From Luteimonas deserti (GTDB lineage Bacteria; Pseudomonadota; Gammaproteobacteria; Xanthomonadales; Xanthomonadaceae): a stretch of DNA of 64,000 nucleotides. A model generated the notes under the pieces. The model did no database searches, was not told where the DNA came from, and saw only the letters and a program-made list of their open reading frames with translations. Positions within the stretch are counted from its first letter, which is position 1, and the number at the start of each line of letters is the position of its first letter. Shown here piece after piece: positions 12,426-22,339 of this stretch. A program made the translations under genes and the position numbers. The stretch is from assembly GCF_013425765.1 (NCBI RefSeq), contig NZ_JACCJZ010000014.1, positions 36,130 through 100,129 on the forward strand, given 5' to 3'.

Positions 12426-13889
12426 TCAAGCCTGCGTGCCGCCGACGGTGAGCTGATCGATCAGCAGCGATGGCTGGCCGACGCCGACCGGCACGCTCTG
12501 TCCGTCCTTGCCGCAGACGCCGACACCGTCGTCGAGCGCCATGTCGTGGCCGATCATCCGCACGCGCTGCATCGTCTCCGGGCCGTTGCCGATCAGCGTC
12601 GCGCCCTTGACCGGCGCGGTGATTTTCCCGTCCTCGATCAGATAGGCCTCGGTCGCCGAGAACACGTATTTCCCGCTGGTGATGTCGACCTGGCCGCCCC
12701 CGAAATTGACCGCGTACAGGCCCTTCTTGACCGAGCGGATCATGTCCTGCGGATCGTCCTGGCCGGCCAGCATGTAGGTATTGGTCATGCGCGGCATCAC
12801 CAGATGCGCGAAGGATTCCCGGCGGCCGTTGCCGGTGGGCGCAACCCCGGACAGCCGCGCGTTGAGCGTGTCCTGCATGTAGCCGGTGAGCACGCCGTCC
12901 TCGATCAGCGTGGTGCACTGCGTGGGCGTGCCCTCGTCGTCGACGTTGAGCGAGCCGCGGCGGCCGTCGAGCGTGCCGTCGTCGACGATGGTCACGCCGG
13001 GCGAGGCCACGCGCTGGCCGAGGCGACCGGCGTAGGTGCTGGTGCCCTTGCGATTGAAGTCGCCTTCCAGCCCATGTCCGACCGCCTCGTGCAGCAGCAC
13101 GCCGGGCCAGCCGGCCCCGAGCACCACGGGCATTACGCCGGCGGGCGCATCGATCGCGTCCAGGTTCACCAGCGCCTGTCGCAGCGCTTCGCGCGCGAAA
13201 TGCTCCGGACGCCCGTCGCCGAGCAGTTCGGCGTAGGAATAGCGCCCGCCGTAGCCGGAATAGCCGGATTCGCGGCGGCCGCCCTGTTCGACCAGCACCT
13301 GGATGTTGAGCCGCACCAGCGGGCGCACGTCGCCGGCCAGCACGCCGTCGCTGCGCGCGACCAGCACCGTGTCCACGCCGCCCGACAGGCTCACCATCAC
13401 TTGCTGCACGCGCGGATCGGCGGCGCGCAGCAGGCGGTCGATGCGGCGCAGCGCCTCGACCTTCTCGGCGCTGCCCAGCGCGTCGATCGGGTCGCTCGCG
13501 GGATACAGGTCGTGCGTGCGGCCGCGTGCCAGCGCCTGCGGTGCATGCGCGCGGCCGTCGCGCGCGATCGCACGCGCCGACTGCGCCGCGCCCAGCAGCG
13601 CGACCGCATCGATGTCGTCGGAATACGCGAAGCCGGTCTTCTCGCCGCTGATCGCGCGCACGCCGACGCCCTGCTCGATCGCGTGCGAGCCGCTCTTGAC
13701 GATGCCGTCCTCGACCGACCAGCTCTCGCGTCGCGAATGCTGGAAATACAGGTCGCCGAAATCGATCCCGGGCCCGAGCAGGGCGGAGAACGTGCGGTCG
13801 AGGTTCACGGCGTCGAGGCCGGCGGGCAGCAGCAGGCGGCTCTGCGCGAGTGTCAGCGCGTCACCGGTGGCGATCTGGGATTCGGTCAT
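12426..13889 (-). CDS. tldD: Metalloprotease TldD
   Basis: Catalytic subunit of the TldD/TldE protease, 487 residues. The zinc motif HEAVGH (HExxxH) is at residues 267-272 within [16 protein letters not shown], and the third-ligand region is the Cys of [12 protein letters not shown] near the C-terminus. Other family signatures are [30 protein letters not shown] and [11 protein letters not shown]. It converges with darP. The 372 bases between its start and the end of yhdP are unusually long for a yhdP-tldD junction, so it probably has its own promoter there. Confidence 0.96.
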   Translation of the reverse strand: MTESQIATGDALTLAQSRLLLPAGLDAVNLDRTFSALLGPGIDFGDLYFQHSRRESWSVEDGIVKSGSHAIEQGVGVRAISGEKTGFAYSDDIDAVALLGAAQSARAIARDGRAHAPQALARGRTHDLYPASDPIDALGSAEKVEALRRIDRLLRAADPRVQQVMVSLSGGVDTVLVARSDGVLAGDVRPLVRLNIQVLVEQGGRRESGYSGYGGRYSYAELLGDGRPEHFAREALRQALVNLDAIDAPAGVMPVVLGAGWPGVLLHEAVGHGLEGDFNRKGTSTYAGRLGQRVASPGVTIVDDGTLDGRRGSLNVDDEGTPTQCTTLIEDGVLTGYMQDTLNARLSGVAPTGNGRRESFAHLVMPRMTNTYMLAGQDDPQDMIRSVKKGLYAVNFGGGQVDITSGKYVFSATEAYLIEDGKITAPVKGATLIGNGPETMQRVRMIGHDMALDDGVGVCGKDGQSVPVGVGQPSLLIDQLTVGGTQA

Positions 13890-14261
13890 CCGTCCAGTGT
13901 GGGGGCATGGGCCCGAATGGCAAGCCGATCCGGGCCGGAGCCGGGCCGCATTGACGCCAGCCCGCGCGTCTTCGCGGCGTCGCCGCGTCGGATGGCGTCA
14001 ACGCGTCTCCGCGCGCCGCGCATCGGTCGAACGGGACGCGGCATCGGTGCCGATCGATCCACGGTCGTCACCCCCGGCCGCAGATGACGACCGCACCGTC
14101 GGATGCGGTGGTCGCGGTAGACCGCGAGCCATGCCAGGCGCCTCACGTGCTGCGGAATCGCGGTCACGCGGATCGTCGACGTCGTCTCCCCCGCACAATG
14201 GATGCCCGGCGCGACGCGCCGACATCGGCCCTGCGGGGGCCCGGAACCGCGCTGTCAGCCG
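13890..14261 (+). other. Spacer between yhdP and tldD, no gene seen
   Basis: The 372 bases show no protein-like reading on either strand, no RNA gene and no strong hairpin. The region must hold any tldD promoter, since tldD reads away from it. In some related genomes another gene lies between yhdP and tldD, so a lost gene is possible, but no remnant is recognisable. Confidence 0.5.
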
Positions 14262-17200
14262 CTAGTCCGCCGCCTGCGGTCGTGGCGCCGGTGGCCGGCC
14301 GGGCGCGGCCTGCGCGCCGTCGCGGCGTTCGACCACCTCGACCTTCGGGTCCTGCCAGGGACCGCTGACGTGGTAGTTGCGCGCGCCCATTTCGGCCAGC
14401 GGCCGACGCAGTACCGCGTTGGCCACTGCGCCGACGGCCGCGCCCACGGGCCCTGCGGTCAGGGCACCGACCGCCGGCAGCAGATTGCCGGTCTTGGGCA
14501 GCACCTCGATGGTCTGGTTGTGGGTCCGCGCTGCCAGATCGGCGCTGCCGCGGATACGGATCTCGGCGGCGGGGCCGTCAATCGTCAGCCCGTCGCTGCG
14601 TGCTTGCCCGCGGGCGAAACGCACGTCGCCGGCGATCCGGCTGAAGCCGAAGCCGCGGTTGAAGAAATCGCGAAAATCGAGGGTCAGCCGTCGCGGCAGT
14701 TCGGTGAGACTCAGCAGGCCGAGCACCCGGCCCGCGCCGGGCTCCACCTCGACCAGCTGCCCGTCCTTGATGGTGAGCTGCAGCACGCCCTCGAGCGAGG
14801 CGACATCGAAGGCCGCAGGCCCTCCGCCCCAACCTGCCTGCAGATCGACCCGGCCCTGCCCACCGACGATGCTGCCGGCGAACCCGAGCCCGGACAGCAG
14901 GCGTCCGAAATCCTCGCTCTCCACGCCCGCTTCCAGCGCGGTGCGTGCCGACGCGCCGCGCCCGGTCCAGCGTCCGTCGACGTCGATCCGGTGCTGGGGC
15001 GCCCGGATCCGCAGTGTCTCGACCTGCAGGCCGCCGGGAATGCGCCGCGTGCGGGCGGTGGCCGAACCCAGCGCCATCGCGCCCACGCGCAGCTCGTCCA
15101 CCCGCAGCTGCAGCGGCGGCAGCGCGGACGGATCCATCGCGTCGGCAGGCGACGGCCCGGCCTCCGCCACGCGAGCCGGTGTCGCTGCGGCGGCCTCGGG
15201 CTTCGGCGTGGGCGCGGGCCAGTGCAGGCGCTGCAGGGCCACGATCACCGGCGCGCCGTCGGCGTCCGGGAGGTGCAAGTCGCCGGCCAGGGCCGCACCG
15301 TCCAGACGCAGTGCCGTGCCGCCGTCGCGCCGCGCCGCGGTCAGGCGGGTCTGGCCGAGCCGCGCACCCGGCAGCCGCAGGTCGCCGGCGGTCAGGTCGA
15401 GCGCCTGCAGCGTGAGGCCCTCGCCGTCTCCGCCCCTGCGCAAGCCCAGCCAGTCGACGAGATCCAGCACCGGCGTGCGCCCGCCCACGGCCAGCCCGGT
15501 TGCCGGCGGCGCCTGGAGCACCCGGCCGCTCCCGAACGCCACCCGCACCCCGGTGCGTTCGCCCCGGGTCCGGGCGCGCACCGCGAGACGGTCGCCGAAC
15601 GCAACCGAGATGTCACCGGCATCGAACGGGAGCGCGGTCTCGATCGTCGTGCGCAGGGGCTGCTGGGCCGGCTTGTCGAGCGGTGCCGGCAGGGCGAGGG
15701 CGGTGCCGGCGAGGTCAGAGCGCAACAGCAGTTGCGCGGGCTGCGCGCCATCGGGGCCGTCGGGTACCGTCACCTGCACCCGCCACGGCGCGCTGCCGGT
15801 GACGTGCGGACGCAGCCAGTCGAGATCGGGGGCGCGGGCGAGCAGTTCGGAGGCCGACAGACGCATGTCGAGCTCGGCCTCGAAGGCCTGCGCGCGGTCG
15901 CGCACATGTCCGTCGCCGGCACGCAGGCCGAGCGTGCCGGTCTCGCCGTCCCGACGCACTGCGAGGCGCTCCGCGGCGAACCCGTCGTTGTCGAAGCGGC
16001 CCTCGCCACGGACCTCCGCGAAGGCGAGATGGAAGCGCGACTCGCGCACCGCGACGCCATCGAGCCTCACGCTGCCGTCGATCACGACCGGCGCACCATG
16101 GGGCACCGTCACGGTCACGGCGGCGCGCGCCGGTCCGCGCACGTCGAGATTGTCGAGGATCTCGGCATGCCGCGCGTGGAACGGACTGCGCCGCAGCAAC
16201 CCGAGCAGGCGGGTGGCATCGGTGCCGGCCGAAGCGCGGACCAGCACCGGGCTCGTCGAGTAGCGCGCCATGCTCGCCTCGATATCGCGCACCGGCACCC
16301 CGCCGAGCTCCCCGCTCGCCTCGTCCAGCACGAAGCCGTCGTTGAGGAAACGCAGCCGTCCCGACAGCGCGTCCATCGCCGGCCAGTCGGGCTGGAACCG
16401 GATGGATGCGCCGGACAGGCGCGCCTCGGCGGTGAAGACGCCCTTGCGATCGTCGCCATCGGCAGCGCTGAACGGCCAGTCGTCGAGATCGCCGGCGACG
16501 ACGGCACGCCCGCCCTGCACGTCGCCTGAGACGAGCGCCATGTCCAGCCATTCGCGCGCAGCCTCGGGCATCGTGTGCCGCACCCAGAACCGGCGCGCGA
16601 CCGGTATCGCCGAGGTGTCGACCCGCGCCGCCAGGTCCATCCGCGGCCGGGACGCGTCGCCCTGGAAGGTCACGCCGCCGCGGGCATCGGCCGCGTAGCC
16701 CTCACCTTCGACGCGCAGGCCCGGAGTCGCGACCTGCCAGTCGCCCCCGTCGCGCCAGGCGACCACATCGCCATGCAGACGCACCCGGTGCGGATCGCCG
16801 AAGCCGACCGGCCAGTCGAAGGTGATCGCCGCAGCGGGATCGGGCCGGAACACCAGGCCGTGCCCGTCGCCGGCGAGGGTACCGGCCAGCCCGTCGATGC
16901 CGGGCCGGGTATCGACCGGCGCGAATCCGAGGGCGTCGACGCGCGCCGACAGGCGCATCGGCCCGCCGGGCACGGCGGCGAACTCGACGTCCGACAATAC
17001 GGCGTGCGGGGCGGCGTCGTTCAGCCACGCACGCAGCGTCTCCGGCACGCGATCGCCGAGCCCCAGCAGCGCCAGCAGCGGCGCGATCTCGACCCGCGCC
17101 GCCTGCATCGCCCAGCGGCCACCACCCGCGACCACCAGTCCGTCGAGGACCTGCTCGCGTCGCTGCTGCACGATGCGCAGCCGCGGCGCGTCGATGCGCC

Positions 17201-18122
17201 AGTCGCCATCGGCGTGGCTCCAGCGCAGGCGCGCCTGCACCCCGTCGAATCCCACCGTGTCGGCGGCCGCCGGTTCTGCGGTGTCCGCGCGCTGGAGCAC
17301 CAGCGTGTCCAGCGCGACGTCGGCCGTCGCCGCCACCACCCGGCGCTCCTCGAGCTCCAGCCAGACCGCGACCCGGCCGTGCCCCGCGTGGATCGCCACC
17401 CCGGTGGGCGCGAGCAAGGGCGACCAGACCTGGAGATCGTTGCGCGGCATCGCGACGTAGGCGCGCGCCGTGCCCTCCCGGCGGTCCAGGTTCAAACGCA
17501 GGTCGAGCGGCGCGGCGCCGTCCTCGATCCACGCCCGCGCCGCTGCACGCGCGCGTCGGCGGTCCACGCGCAGCCGCAGGTCGACCCGCGGCAGGGTGTG
17601 CCGGAGCGCCAGCGAGGGCGCATCGATCGCAAGTCGCGCGCCGATCACCTGCAGTTCGCCGAGGCCTTCGAGCGCCGCGAGGGGATCGTCGTCCGTCTCC
17701 GAGGCGCCGGGCAAGCCCCGCACCTGCCAGCGGCCGTCGTCGGCGCGTACGAGCGTCAGATCGAGGCCGTGCAGGCGGAGTTCGGTAAGCGAGCGACCCG
17801 GCCACAGACCCGTGTACGGCGAGACCTGGATCTCCGCGCGCGCCACGGGCACGCCGGCGCCGGCCTCGCCGATCCGCAGCCCGGTCACCTGGAGCAGCGG
17901 ACCGCGCCGGGTCCAGCGTGTGTCCAGGGTGTCGAACGCCACCGGCCGGCCACTGCGCTCGCTGAGCCAGCGTTCGACCGCGCGCGGATTGCGCTCCACC
18001 CACGGCAAGGCCAGCTGCGCCAGCACGACGGCGACGATCGCCACCAGCACCAGGCTCGCGGCGACGGTGTACCAGGCCCCCGCATGCACGCGGCGCAGAC
18101 GCCTGGGCCAGGCGGCGCTCAT
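14262..18122 (-). CDS. yhdP: YhdP family AsmA-like intermembrane lipid transport protein
   Basis: Large protein of 1286 residues with a single N-terminal membrane anchor (about residues 18-40, YTVAASLVLVAIVAVVLAQL) and a long periplasmic body. The body is rich in short beta repeats of the AsmA/bridge-like kind (DUF3971 and AsmA_2 regions), as in E. coli YhdP (1266 residues). E. coli YhdP, with TamB and YdbH, carries phospholipids from inner to outer membrane. The C-terminal region GNLLPAVGALTAGPVGAAVG followed by LRRPLAEMGARNYHVSGPW matches the family end. It starts 21 bases after the rng stop, so it is probably co-transcribed with maf and rng. Confidence 0.92.
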   Translation of the reverse strand: MSAAWPRRLRRVHAGAWYTVAASLVLVAIVAVVLAQLALPWVERNPRAVERWLSERSGRPVAFDTLDTRWTRRGPLLQVTGLRIGEAGAGVPVARAEIQVSPYTGLWPGRSLTELRLHGLDLTLVRADDGRWQVRGLPGASETDDDPLAALEGLGELQVIGARLAIDAPSLALRHTLPRVDLRLRVDRRRARAAARAWIEDGAAPLDLRLNLDRREGTARAYVAMPRNDLQVWSPLLAPTGVAIHAGHGRVAVWLELEERRVVAATADVALDTLVLQRADTAEPAAADTVGFDGVQARLRWSHADGDWRIDAPRLRIVQQRREQVLDGLVVAGGGRWAMQAARVEIAPLLALLGLGDRVPETLRAWLNDAAPHAVLSDVEFAAVPGGPMRLSARVDALGFAPVDTRPGIDGLAGTLAGDGHGLVFRPDPAAAITFDWPVGFGDPHRVRLHGDVVAWRDGGDWQVATPGLRVEGEGYAADARGGVTFQGDASRPRMDLAARVDTSAIPVARRFWVRHTMPEAAREWLDMALVSGDVQGGRAVVAGDLDDWPFSAADGDDRKGVFTAEARLSGASIRFQPDWPAMDALSGRLRFLNDGFVLDEASGELGGVPVRDIEASMARYSTSPVLVRASAGTDATRLLGLLRRSPFHARHAEILDNLDVRGPARAAVTVTVPHGAPVVIDGSVRLDGVAVRESRFHLAFAEVRGEGRFDNDGFAAERLAVRRDGETGTLGLRAGDGHVRDRAQAFEAELDMRLSASELLARAPDLDWLRPHVTGSAPWRVQVTVPDGPDGAQPAQLLLRSDLAGTALALPAPLDKPAQQPLRTTIETALPFDAGDISVAFGDRLAVRARTRGERTGVRVAFGSGRVLQAPPATGLAVGGRTPVLDLVDWLGLRRGGDGEGLTLQALDLTAGDLRLPGARLGQTRLTAARRDGGTALRLDGAALAGDLHLPDADGAPVIVALQRLHWPAPTPKPEAAAATPARVAEAGPSPADAMDPSALPPLQLRVDELRVGAMALGSATARTRRIPGGLQVETLRIRAPQHRIDVDGRWTGRGASARTALEAGVESEDFGRLLSGLGFAGSIVGGQGRVDLQAGWGGGPAAFDVASLEGVLQLTIKDGQLVEVEPGAGRVLGLLSLTELPRRLTLDFRDFFNRGFGFSRIAGDVRFARGQARSDGLTIDGPAAEIRIRGSADLAARTHNQTIEVLPKTGNLLPAVGALTAGPVGAAVGAVANAVLRRPLAEMGARNYHVSGPWQDPKVEVVERRDGAQAAPGRPPAPRPQAAD

Positions 18123-18143
18123 CGCGACACCCGGCAGCCGCGC

Positions 18144-19652
18144 TCAGAGCAGCACAACGTCGAACTGCTCCTGCAGATACTGCTCGTCGGCCTGGAAGCG
18201 GATGGTCTTGCCGAGAAACTCCTCCAGCTCCACCACGGCCGCGGATTCCTCGTCGGTGATCATCGACACCACCCGCGGCGATGCGATCACCAGCAGGCGT
18301 TCCGCCTCGAACTGGCGTACCGCGCGCACGATCTCGCGGAAGATCTCGTAGGTCACCGTCTCGATCGTCTTCACGATGCCACGCCCGCCGCAGGCACTGC
18401 AGGTCTCCCCGAGCTGGCGCTGCAGACTTTCGACCGTGCGCTTGCGGGTCATCTCCACCAGCCCCAGCGGCGAGAAGTCGTAGACCGTGGTCTTGGCGTG
18501 GTCCCGCGACAGGGATTTCTCCAGCGTCCGCAGCACCTGCCGGCGGTGCTCCGGATCCACCATGTCGATGAAGTCGATGATGATGATGCCGCCGAGGTTG
18601 CGCAGCCGCAGCTGCCGGGCCACCGCCTGCGCCGCTTCGAGATTGGTCCGGTAGACCGTCTCTTCCAGGTTGCGCTGGCCCAGGAACGAGCCGGTGTTGA
18701 CGTCGACCGTGGTCATCGCCTCGGTCTGGTCGATCACCAGGTACCCGCCGGACTTCAGCGGAACGTCCTTGTTGAGCGCGCGCTGGATTTCGTCCTCGAC
18801 CCCGTAGAGATCGAAGATCGGCCGGTTGCCCGTGTAGCACTCGATCCGGTCGACCAGCCGTGCCTGCTCGGCCGGGCCGGGCGCCGGCAGGTACTGGGCG
18901 GCGAACTGGCAGAGTTTTTCGTAGGTGTCCCGCGAATCGACCTTGACCTTGTCGACGTCGCGGCGCATCAGGTCGCGCACCGCACGCATCGGCAGGGTCA
19001 GGTCCTCGTACACCCGGGCACCCACCCGGGCCTCGGTGGTGGTGTGCTCGATCAACGCCCACGCGCGCTGCAGATAGGCGATGTCCTCCGCCAGCGCCTC
19101 GGCGCTCTGCCCTTCGGCATTGGTGCGCACGATGTAGCCGTGGCCTCCGGTCGCAGCGGCGAGTTCGGAGACCAGCGTCTTGAGCCGCATGCGCTCGGCA
19201 TCGTCCTCGATCCGCGCCGAAACGCCGACCGCGCGCGATTGCGGCAACAGCACCAGGTAGCGCGAGGGAATGCTGATCTGCGTGGTCAGCCGCGCACCCT
19301 TGCTGCCGATCGGGTCCTTGACCACCTGCACGATGATGTCCTGGCCGTCGCGCAACAGCTCGGCGACCGGCAGTGTCGGTGCGGGCGCCGGGAACAGGTG
19401 GTCCCCCTCGCCCGTCGCCTGCGGCGGGCGGACGACATCGTTGGCGTGCAGGAATGCCGCACGCTCCAGGCCGATGTCGACGAAAGCGGCCTGCATGCCG
19501 GGCATCACCCGCTGCACCTTGCCCTTGTAGATGTTGCCGACCACGCCCCGGCGCCAGCCGCGCTCGATGTGCAGCTCCTGCAGCATGCCGTTTTCGACCA
19601 CCGCCACGCGGGTTTCGCGGGGCGTCACGTTGATCAGGATCTCCTCGGACAT
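18144..19652 (-). CDS. rng: Ribonuclease G
   Basis: Single-strand endoribonuclease that matures 16S rRNA 5' ends and some mRNAs (502 residues). It opens SEEILINVTPRETRVAVVE and carries an S1-like RNA-binding region near residues 35-125 (GNIYKGKVQRVMPGMQAAFV). The metal-binding aspartates lie in TTVDVNTGSF and IIIIDFIDMV, and the zinc-link cysteines in CSACGGRG. There is no long C-terminal degradosome scaffold, which separates it from RNase E. It starts 6 bases after maf and is followed by yhdP, the same maf-rng-yhdP order as in E. coli, so one operon is likely. Confidence 0.96.
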   Translation of the reverse strand: MSEEILINVTPRETRVAVVENGMLQELHIERGWRRGVVGNIYKGKVQRVMPGMQAAFVDIGLERAAFLHANDVVRPPQATGEGDHLFPAPAPTLPVAELLRDGQDIIVQVVKDPIGSKGARLTTQISIPSRYLVLLPQSRAVGVSARIEDDAERMRLKTLVSELAAATGGHGYIVRTNAEGQSAEALAEDIAYLQRAWALIEHTTTEARVGARVYEDLTLPMRAVRDLMRRDVDKVKVDSRDTYEKLCQFAAQYLPAPGPAEQARLVDRIECYTGNRPIFDLYGVEDEIQRALNKDVPLKSGGYLVIDQTEAMTTVDVNTGSFLGQRNLEETVYRTNLEAAQAVARQLRLRNLGGIIIIDFIDMVDPEHRRQVLRTLEKSLSRDHAKTTVYDFSPLGLVEMTRKRTVESLQRQLGETCSACGGRGIVKTIETVTYEIFREIVRAVRQFEAERLLVIASPRVVSMITDEESAAVVELEEFLGKTIRFQADEQYLQEQFDVVLL

Positions 19653-19658
19653 GCGCTG

Positions 19659-20255
19659 TCAGGCCCCGTCATGCGCAGCGAAGGGCCGCGGTTCCAATCC
19701 GAAGCCGCGCAGCAGCGCGGCGGTCTGTTGCAGCGGCAGTCCGACCACGCCCGAATGGCTGCCTGCCATGCGGCTGACGAACAGTTCCGCGCCGCCCTGG
19801 ATCGCGTACGCGCCGGCCTTGCCGCGCGGCTCGCCACTGGCGACGTAGGCGGCGATGGTGGCGGCGTCCAGTGCATCGAACGTCACCTCGGTGATCACGG
19901 TCGCCCAGGCCTCGCGCCCGGCCGAGACCAGCGCCACCGACGAGATCACGTCGTGGGTACGACCCGACAACCGGCGCAGCATCCGCGCGGCATCGGCGTC
20001 GTCGCGCGGCTTGCCGAACACCTCGCCGTCGAGCACGACTTCGGTATCGGCACCGAGCACCACCGCGTCGGCCGCCGCGGCGACCGCGAGCAGGCCGGCG
20101 CCCGCCTTCTCGCGCGCGACCCGGCGCACATACTCGGCCGCGGCCTCGCCCGGCTCCCGCTGTTCGGGCACGGTCACGTCGACCACCTCGAACGGCAGTC
20201 CGAGGCGGGCCAGCAGGGCGCGACGGCGGGGGGATTGCGAAGCCAGAAGCAGCAT
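19659..20255 (-). CDS. maf: Maf family nucleotide pyrophosphatase, YhdE type (dTTP/UTP)
   Basis: House-cleaning nucleoside triphosphate pyrophosphatase of 198 residues. It opens [18 protein letters not shown] with the family SxSPRR signature, then [38 protein letters not shown] (catalytic Asp region) and [14 protein letters not shown]. The sequence [15 protein letters not shown] and the EQRxPxExAxxY region resemble E. coli YhdE (dTTP/UTP) rather than YceF (7-methyl-GTP). It is first in the maf-rng-yhdP run; the promoter should lie in the 120-base gap shared with the divergent SIMPL gene. Substrate assignment is by similarity only. Confidence 0.93.
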   Translation of the reverse strand: MLLLASQSPRRRALLARLGLPFEVVDVTVPEQREPGEAAAEYVRRVAREKAGAGLLAVAAAADAVVLGADTEVVLDGEVFGKPRDDADAARMLRRLSGRTHDVISSVALVSAGREAWATVITEVTFDALDAATIAAYVASGEPRGKAGAYAIQGGAELFVSRMAGSHSGVVGLPLQQTAALLRGFGLEPRPFAAHDGA

Positions 20256-20375
20256 GGTCCAAGGATACCGTGCACGGCCGGGACGGCCCGGACGGCGATC
20301 GGCGTAACCCCGTTCCGGCTCACGACCCGTTCACCGGATCCTGACGACCCTCGTCGCCACCTTCCGGAGACCTCC

Positions 20376-21110
20376 ATGCGCATCACCCGGCTTCGCCCCC
20401 TGCTGCTCGCCACCTGCCTCGTTCCAGGACTCGTCGCCATGACCAGCGCCGTCGCGCAGACCCCAAACGCCCTGACGGCCGCCGGCGACGGCACGCTGCT
20501 GTCGATCTCCGCCAATGCCGAGGCCAGCCGGACGCCGGACATCGCCACCCTGTCGGCGGGTGTCGTGACCCAGGCCGCGGACGCCAACGCTGCGATGCGC
20601 GCCAATTCGGATCAGATGACCCGGCTGACCGCCGCGATCCGCGCCGCGGGCATCGCCGAGCGCGATGTGCAGACCTCCGGCATCAATCTCAATCCGCAAT
20701 ACCGCTACGCGGAAAACCAGCCGCCCACGATCACCGGTTACCAGGCCAGCAACACGGTCAACCTGCGGGTGCGCGACCTGGCCCGTCTGGGCGCCGTGCT
20801 CGACGCACTGGTCGCCAGTGGCGCCAACCAGATCAACGGCCCGACGTTCGAGATCGCCGATGCCGACGGCATGCAGGACCAGGCGCGCGCCGCGGCGCTG
20901 AAGAAGGCGCAGCAGCGGGCCGAGGTCTACGCCGCCTCGCTCGGCATGCGCGTGCGCCGGATCGTCAGCATCAGCGAAGGCGGCGGCTTCGCGCCCCCGA
21001 GGCCGATGATGGCGATGCGTGCGATGGCGGAGGATGCGGCGCCGCCGGTTTCACCCGGAGAAACCACGCTCGGGGTCAATCTGGACGTGGTATTCGAACT
21101 TGGACGCTGA
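20376..21110 (+). CDS. Exported SIMPL-domain (DUF541) protein
   Basis: A 244-residue periplasmic protein with a signal peptide of about 28 residues (basic start MRITRLRPLLLA, likely cleavage after TSAVA). The SIMPL/DUF541 core shows ANAEASRTPDIATLSAGV, RDVQTSGINLNPQYRY, YQASNTVNLRVRDL and ALKKAQQRAEVYAASLGM. The family (E. coli YggE-like) is linked to oxidative-stress tolerance, but no reaction is known. The ATG at 20376 follows GGAGA by 5 bases. It is divergent from maf and followed one base later by a 57-residue reading frame in the same direction, probably co-transcribed. Confidence 0.9.
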   Translation: MRITRLRPLLLATCLVPGLVAMTSAVAQTPNALTAAGDGTLLSISANAEASRTPDIATLSAGVVTQAADANAAMRANSDQMTRLTAAIRAAGIAERDVQTSGINLNPQYRYAENQPPTITGYQASNTVNLRVRDLARLGAVLDALVASGANQINGPTFEIADADGMQDQARAAALKKAQQRAEVYAASLGMRVRRIVSISEGGGFAPPRPMMAMRAMAEDAAPPVSPGETTLGVNLDVVFELGR

Positions 21111-21111
21111 C

Positions 21112-21285
21112 ATGCCCGACCGCAAAGACACGCCACCACACAGTCCCACCGCCGACGAAACGCCGGGCTACGCCGAGAAGCAGCCGCGCGACAAGCAGGA
21201 CGTGGCCGAGCAGGGCGCCATGCCCGATCCCGAGCCCGACGACGGCGGCCTCGACCGCGAACCCGAGACCACCCCGGGCGAGTGA
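21112..21285 (+). CDS. Small charged hypothetical protein (57 residues)
   Basis: Starts one base after the stop of the SIMPL gene, so translational coupling is likely. The protein is hydrophilic and rich in Asp, Glu, Pro and Lys (DRKDTPPHSPTADE, PDPEPDDGGLDREPETT), with no hydrophobic segment, no cysteine and no recognisable domain, so it is probably cytoplasmic and largely disordered. A 27-base hairpin begins 18 bases after its stop, which marks the end of a transcript and supports it being expressed. I do not recognise a family. Confidence 0.6.
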   Translation: MPDRKDTPPHSPTADETPGYAEKQPRDKQDVAEQGAMPDPEPDDGGLDREPETTPGE

Positions 21286-21599
21286 TCGTCGCAGCGACGT
21301 CCGGACAGGCCCGCCATGCGCGGGCCTGTCTGCGTTCCGGCGCCCGCCCCGGAGGCGACCGCGCATGCGCCCGCGGCGCGACCGCCGGACGCTTCGAAGC
21401 GAGAGCCATCGCGCGCGATGCGACCTGCCGCCTGCCCCCCGTGCATGTCCGCCCGTCGGCACGGCCTTGTCGGCGCGCCGGAGCCCGGCGCAGCGTGCAC
21501 TGAAGACGCGCCGCGCCTGCAACGGTCGACCCCGTTGCCCCCGCTGCCGCGTTACCGGTCGAGACGGGCCAACCCGGCCCGCGTGGCAGGAGGTGGTGC
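21286..21599 (+). other. Spacer before tonB-like gene
   Basis: These 314 bases hold the hairpin at 21304-21330 just after the small gene. The rest shows no protein-like reading on either strand and presumably contains the promoter of the TonB-type gene; no clear promoter boxes are visible. Confidence 0.5.
21304..21330 (+). terminator. Hairpin after the 57-residue gene
   Basis: Perfect 11-base stem (GACAGGCCCGC and complement) with a five-base CATGC loop, 18 bases after the stop at 21285. It is followed by TGCGTTCC, not a real U-tract, so termination would be inefficient or factor-assisted. Confidence 0.5.
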
Positions 21600-22304
21600 A
21601 TGGAACTGCAACATGCTGGACTCCGCGGGCGGATGCCCGCGTCCGCCGACACCCGACCCGATCCGGTGCGCGTGATCGGACTGACCGGCACCCTGGCGTT
21701 CAACGGGGTGATCCTGATGGTGCTGCTGGTGCCGGCCTCCCGCGACATCGCGCGTGAGGCCTTGCCGGACCGCGGCCTCGACATGCGCTGGATCACCGCC
21801 CCGGCGGTGCCCCCGCGTCCGCCCGAGCCGCTTCCCGCACTCGAGCTGCCCGCCCCGCCCGCCCCGCGAACGGCTTCACCGCCGGCCCTGCGCGCGCCCG
21901 TGGACCCCGCCGTCGCATCGTCGGTGCCGGCTGACTCCGCGATTCCTGCTGAAGCGGTGACGCCGATCGGCGACGAGCCTGCGACCGCTGCGGCGTGGAC
22001 CCCTCCGGATCAGACGCCGCTCGCCGGCGCCGCGTTGCAGTACGCGCATGCGCCGGCGCCGGTGTATCCGCGCGCGGCGCTGCTGGCCGGGGCGCAGGGC
22101 GTGGTGGTGCTGGAGGTGCACGTCGGGGTCGATGGCCGGCCGCTCGACGTGCGCGTGCATCGCAGCAGCGGCCATCGGGAGCTGGACCGCGCGGCTCTGC
22201 GCCATGTGCAGCGCAGCTGGTCGTTCCAGCCTGCGATGCGTGACGGGCAGGCGGTGGAAGCCGTCGGCCTGGTGCCGATCAGCTTCGACCTCGCACGCGG
22301 CTGA
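21600..22304 (+). CDS. Energy transducer TonB family protein
   Basis: A 234-residue TonB-type protein that would pass proton-motive energy from an ExbBD-like complex to outer-membrane receptors. There is one N-terminal membrane helix (about residues 24-46, VIGLTGTLAFNGVILMVLLV), then a long proline-rich periplasmic linker (PPRPPEPLPALELPAPPAP). The C-terminal TonB domain from about 145 shows APVYPRAALLAGAQGVVVLE, VHRSSGHRELDRAALR and WSFQPAMRDGQAV. The ATG at 21600 has an AGGAGG ribosome-binding site 5 bases before it. No exbBD genes lie nearby, so it is an orphan paralogue and its receptor partners are unknown. Confidence 0.88.
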   Translation: MELQHAGLRGRMPASADTRPDPVRVIGLTGTLAFNGVILMVLLVPASRDIAREALPDRGLDMRWITAPAVPPRPPEPLPALELPAPPAPRTASPPALRAPVDPAVASSVPADSAIPAEAVTPIGDEPATAAAWTPPDQTPLAGAALQYAHAPAPVYPRAALLAGAQGVVVLEVHVGVDGRPLDVRVHRSSGHRELDRAALRHVQRSWSFQPAMRDGQAVEAVGLVPISFDLARG

Positions 22305-22311
22305 GGCTGTG

Positions 22312-22339
22312 CCCGCGGACGTCGAACGGCGTCCGCGGG
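22312..22339 (+). terminator. Hairpin after the TonB-type gene
   Basis: Ten-base inverted repeat CCCGCGGACG/CGTCCGCGGG with an eight-base loop, 7 bases after the tonB-type stop. No U-tract follows. Confidence 0.45.

Noticed and set aside
14202..20300. Very long plus-strand frames opposite yhdP, rng and maf
   Set aside because: They lie opposite well-supported genes; only the final part (from 20376) is real, as the SIMPL-domain gene.
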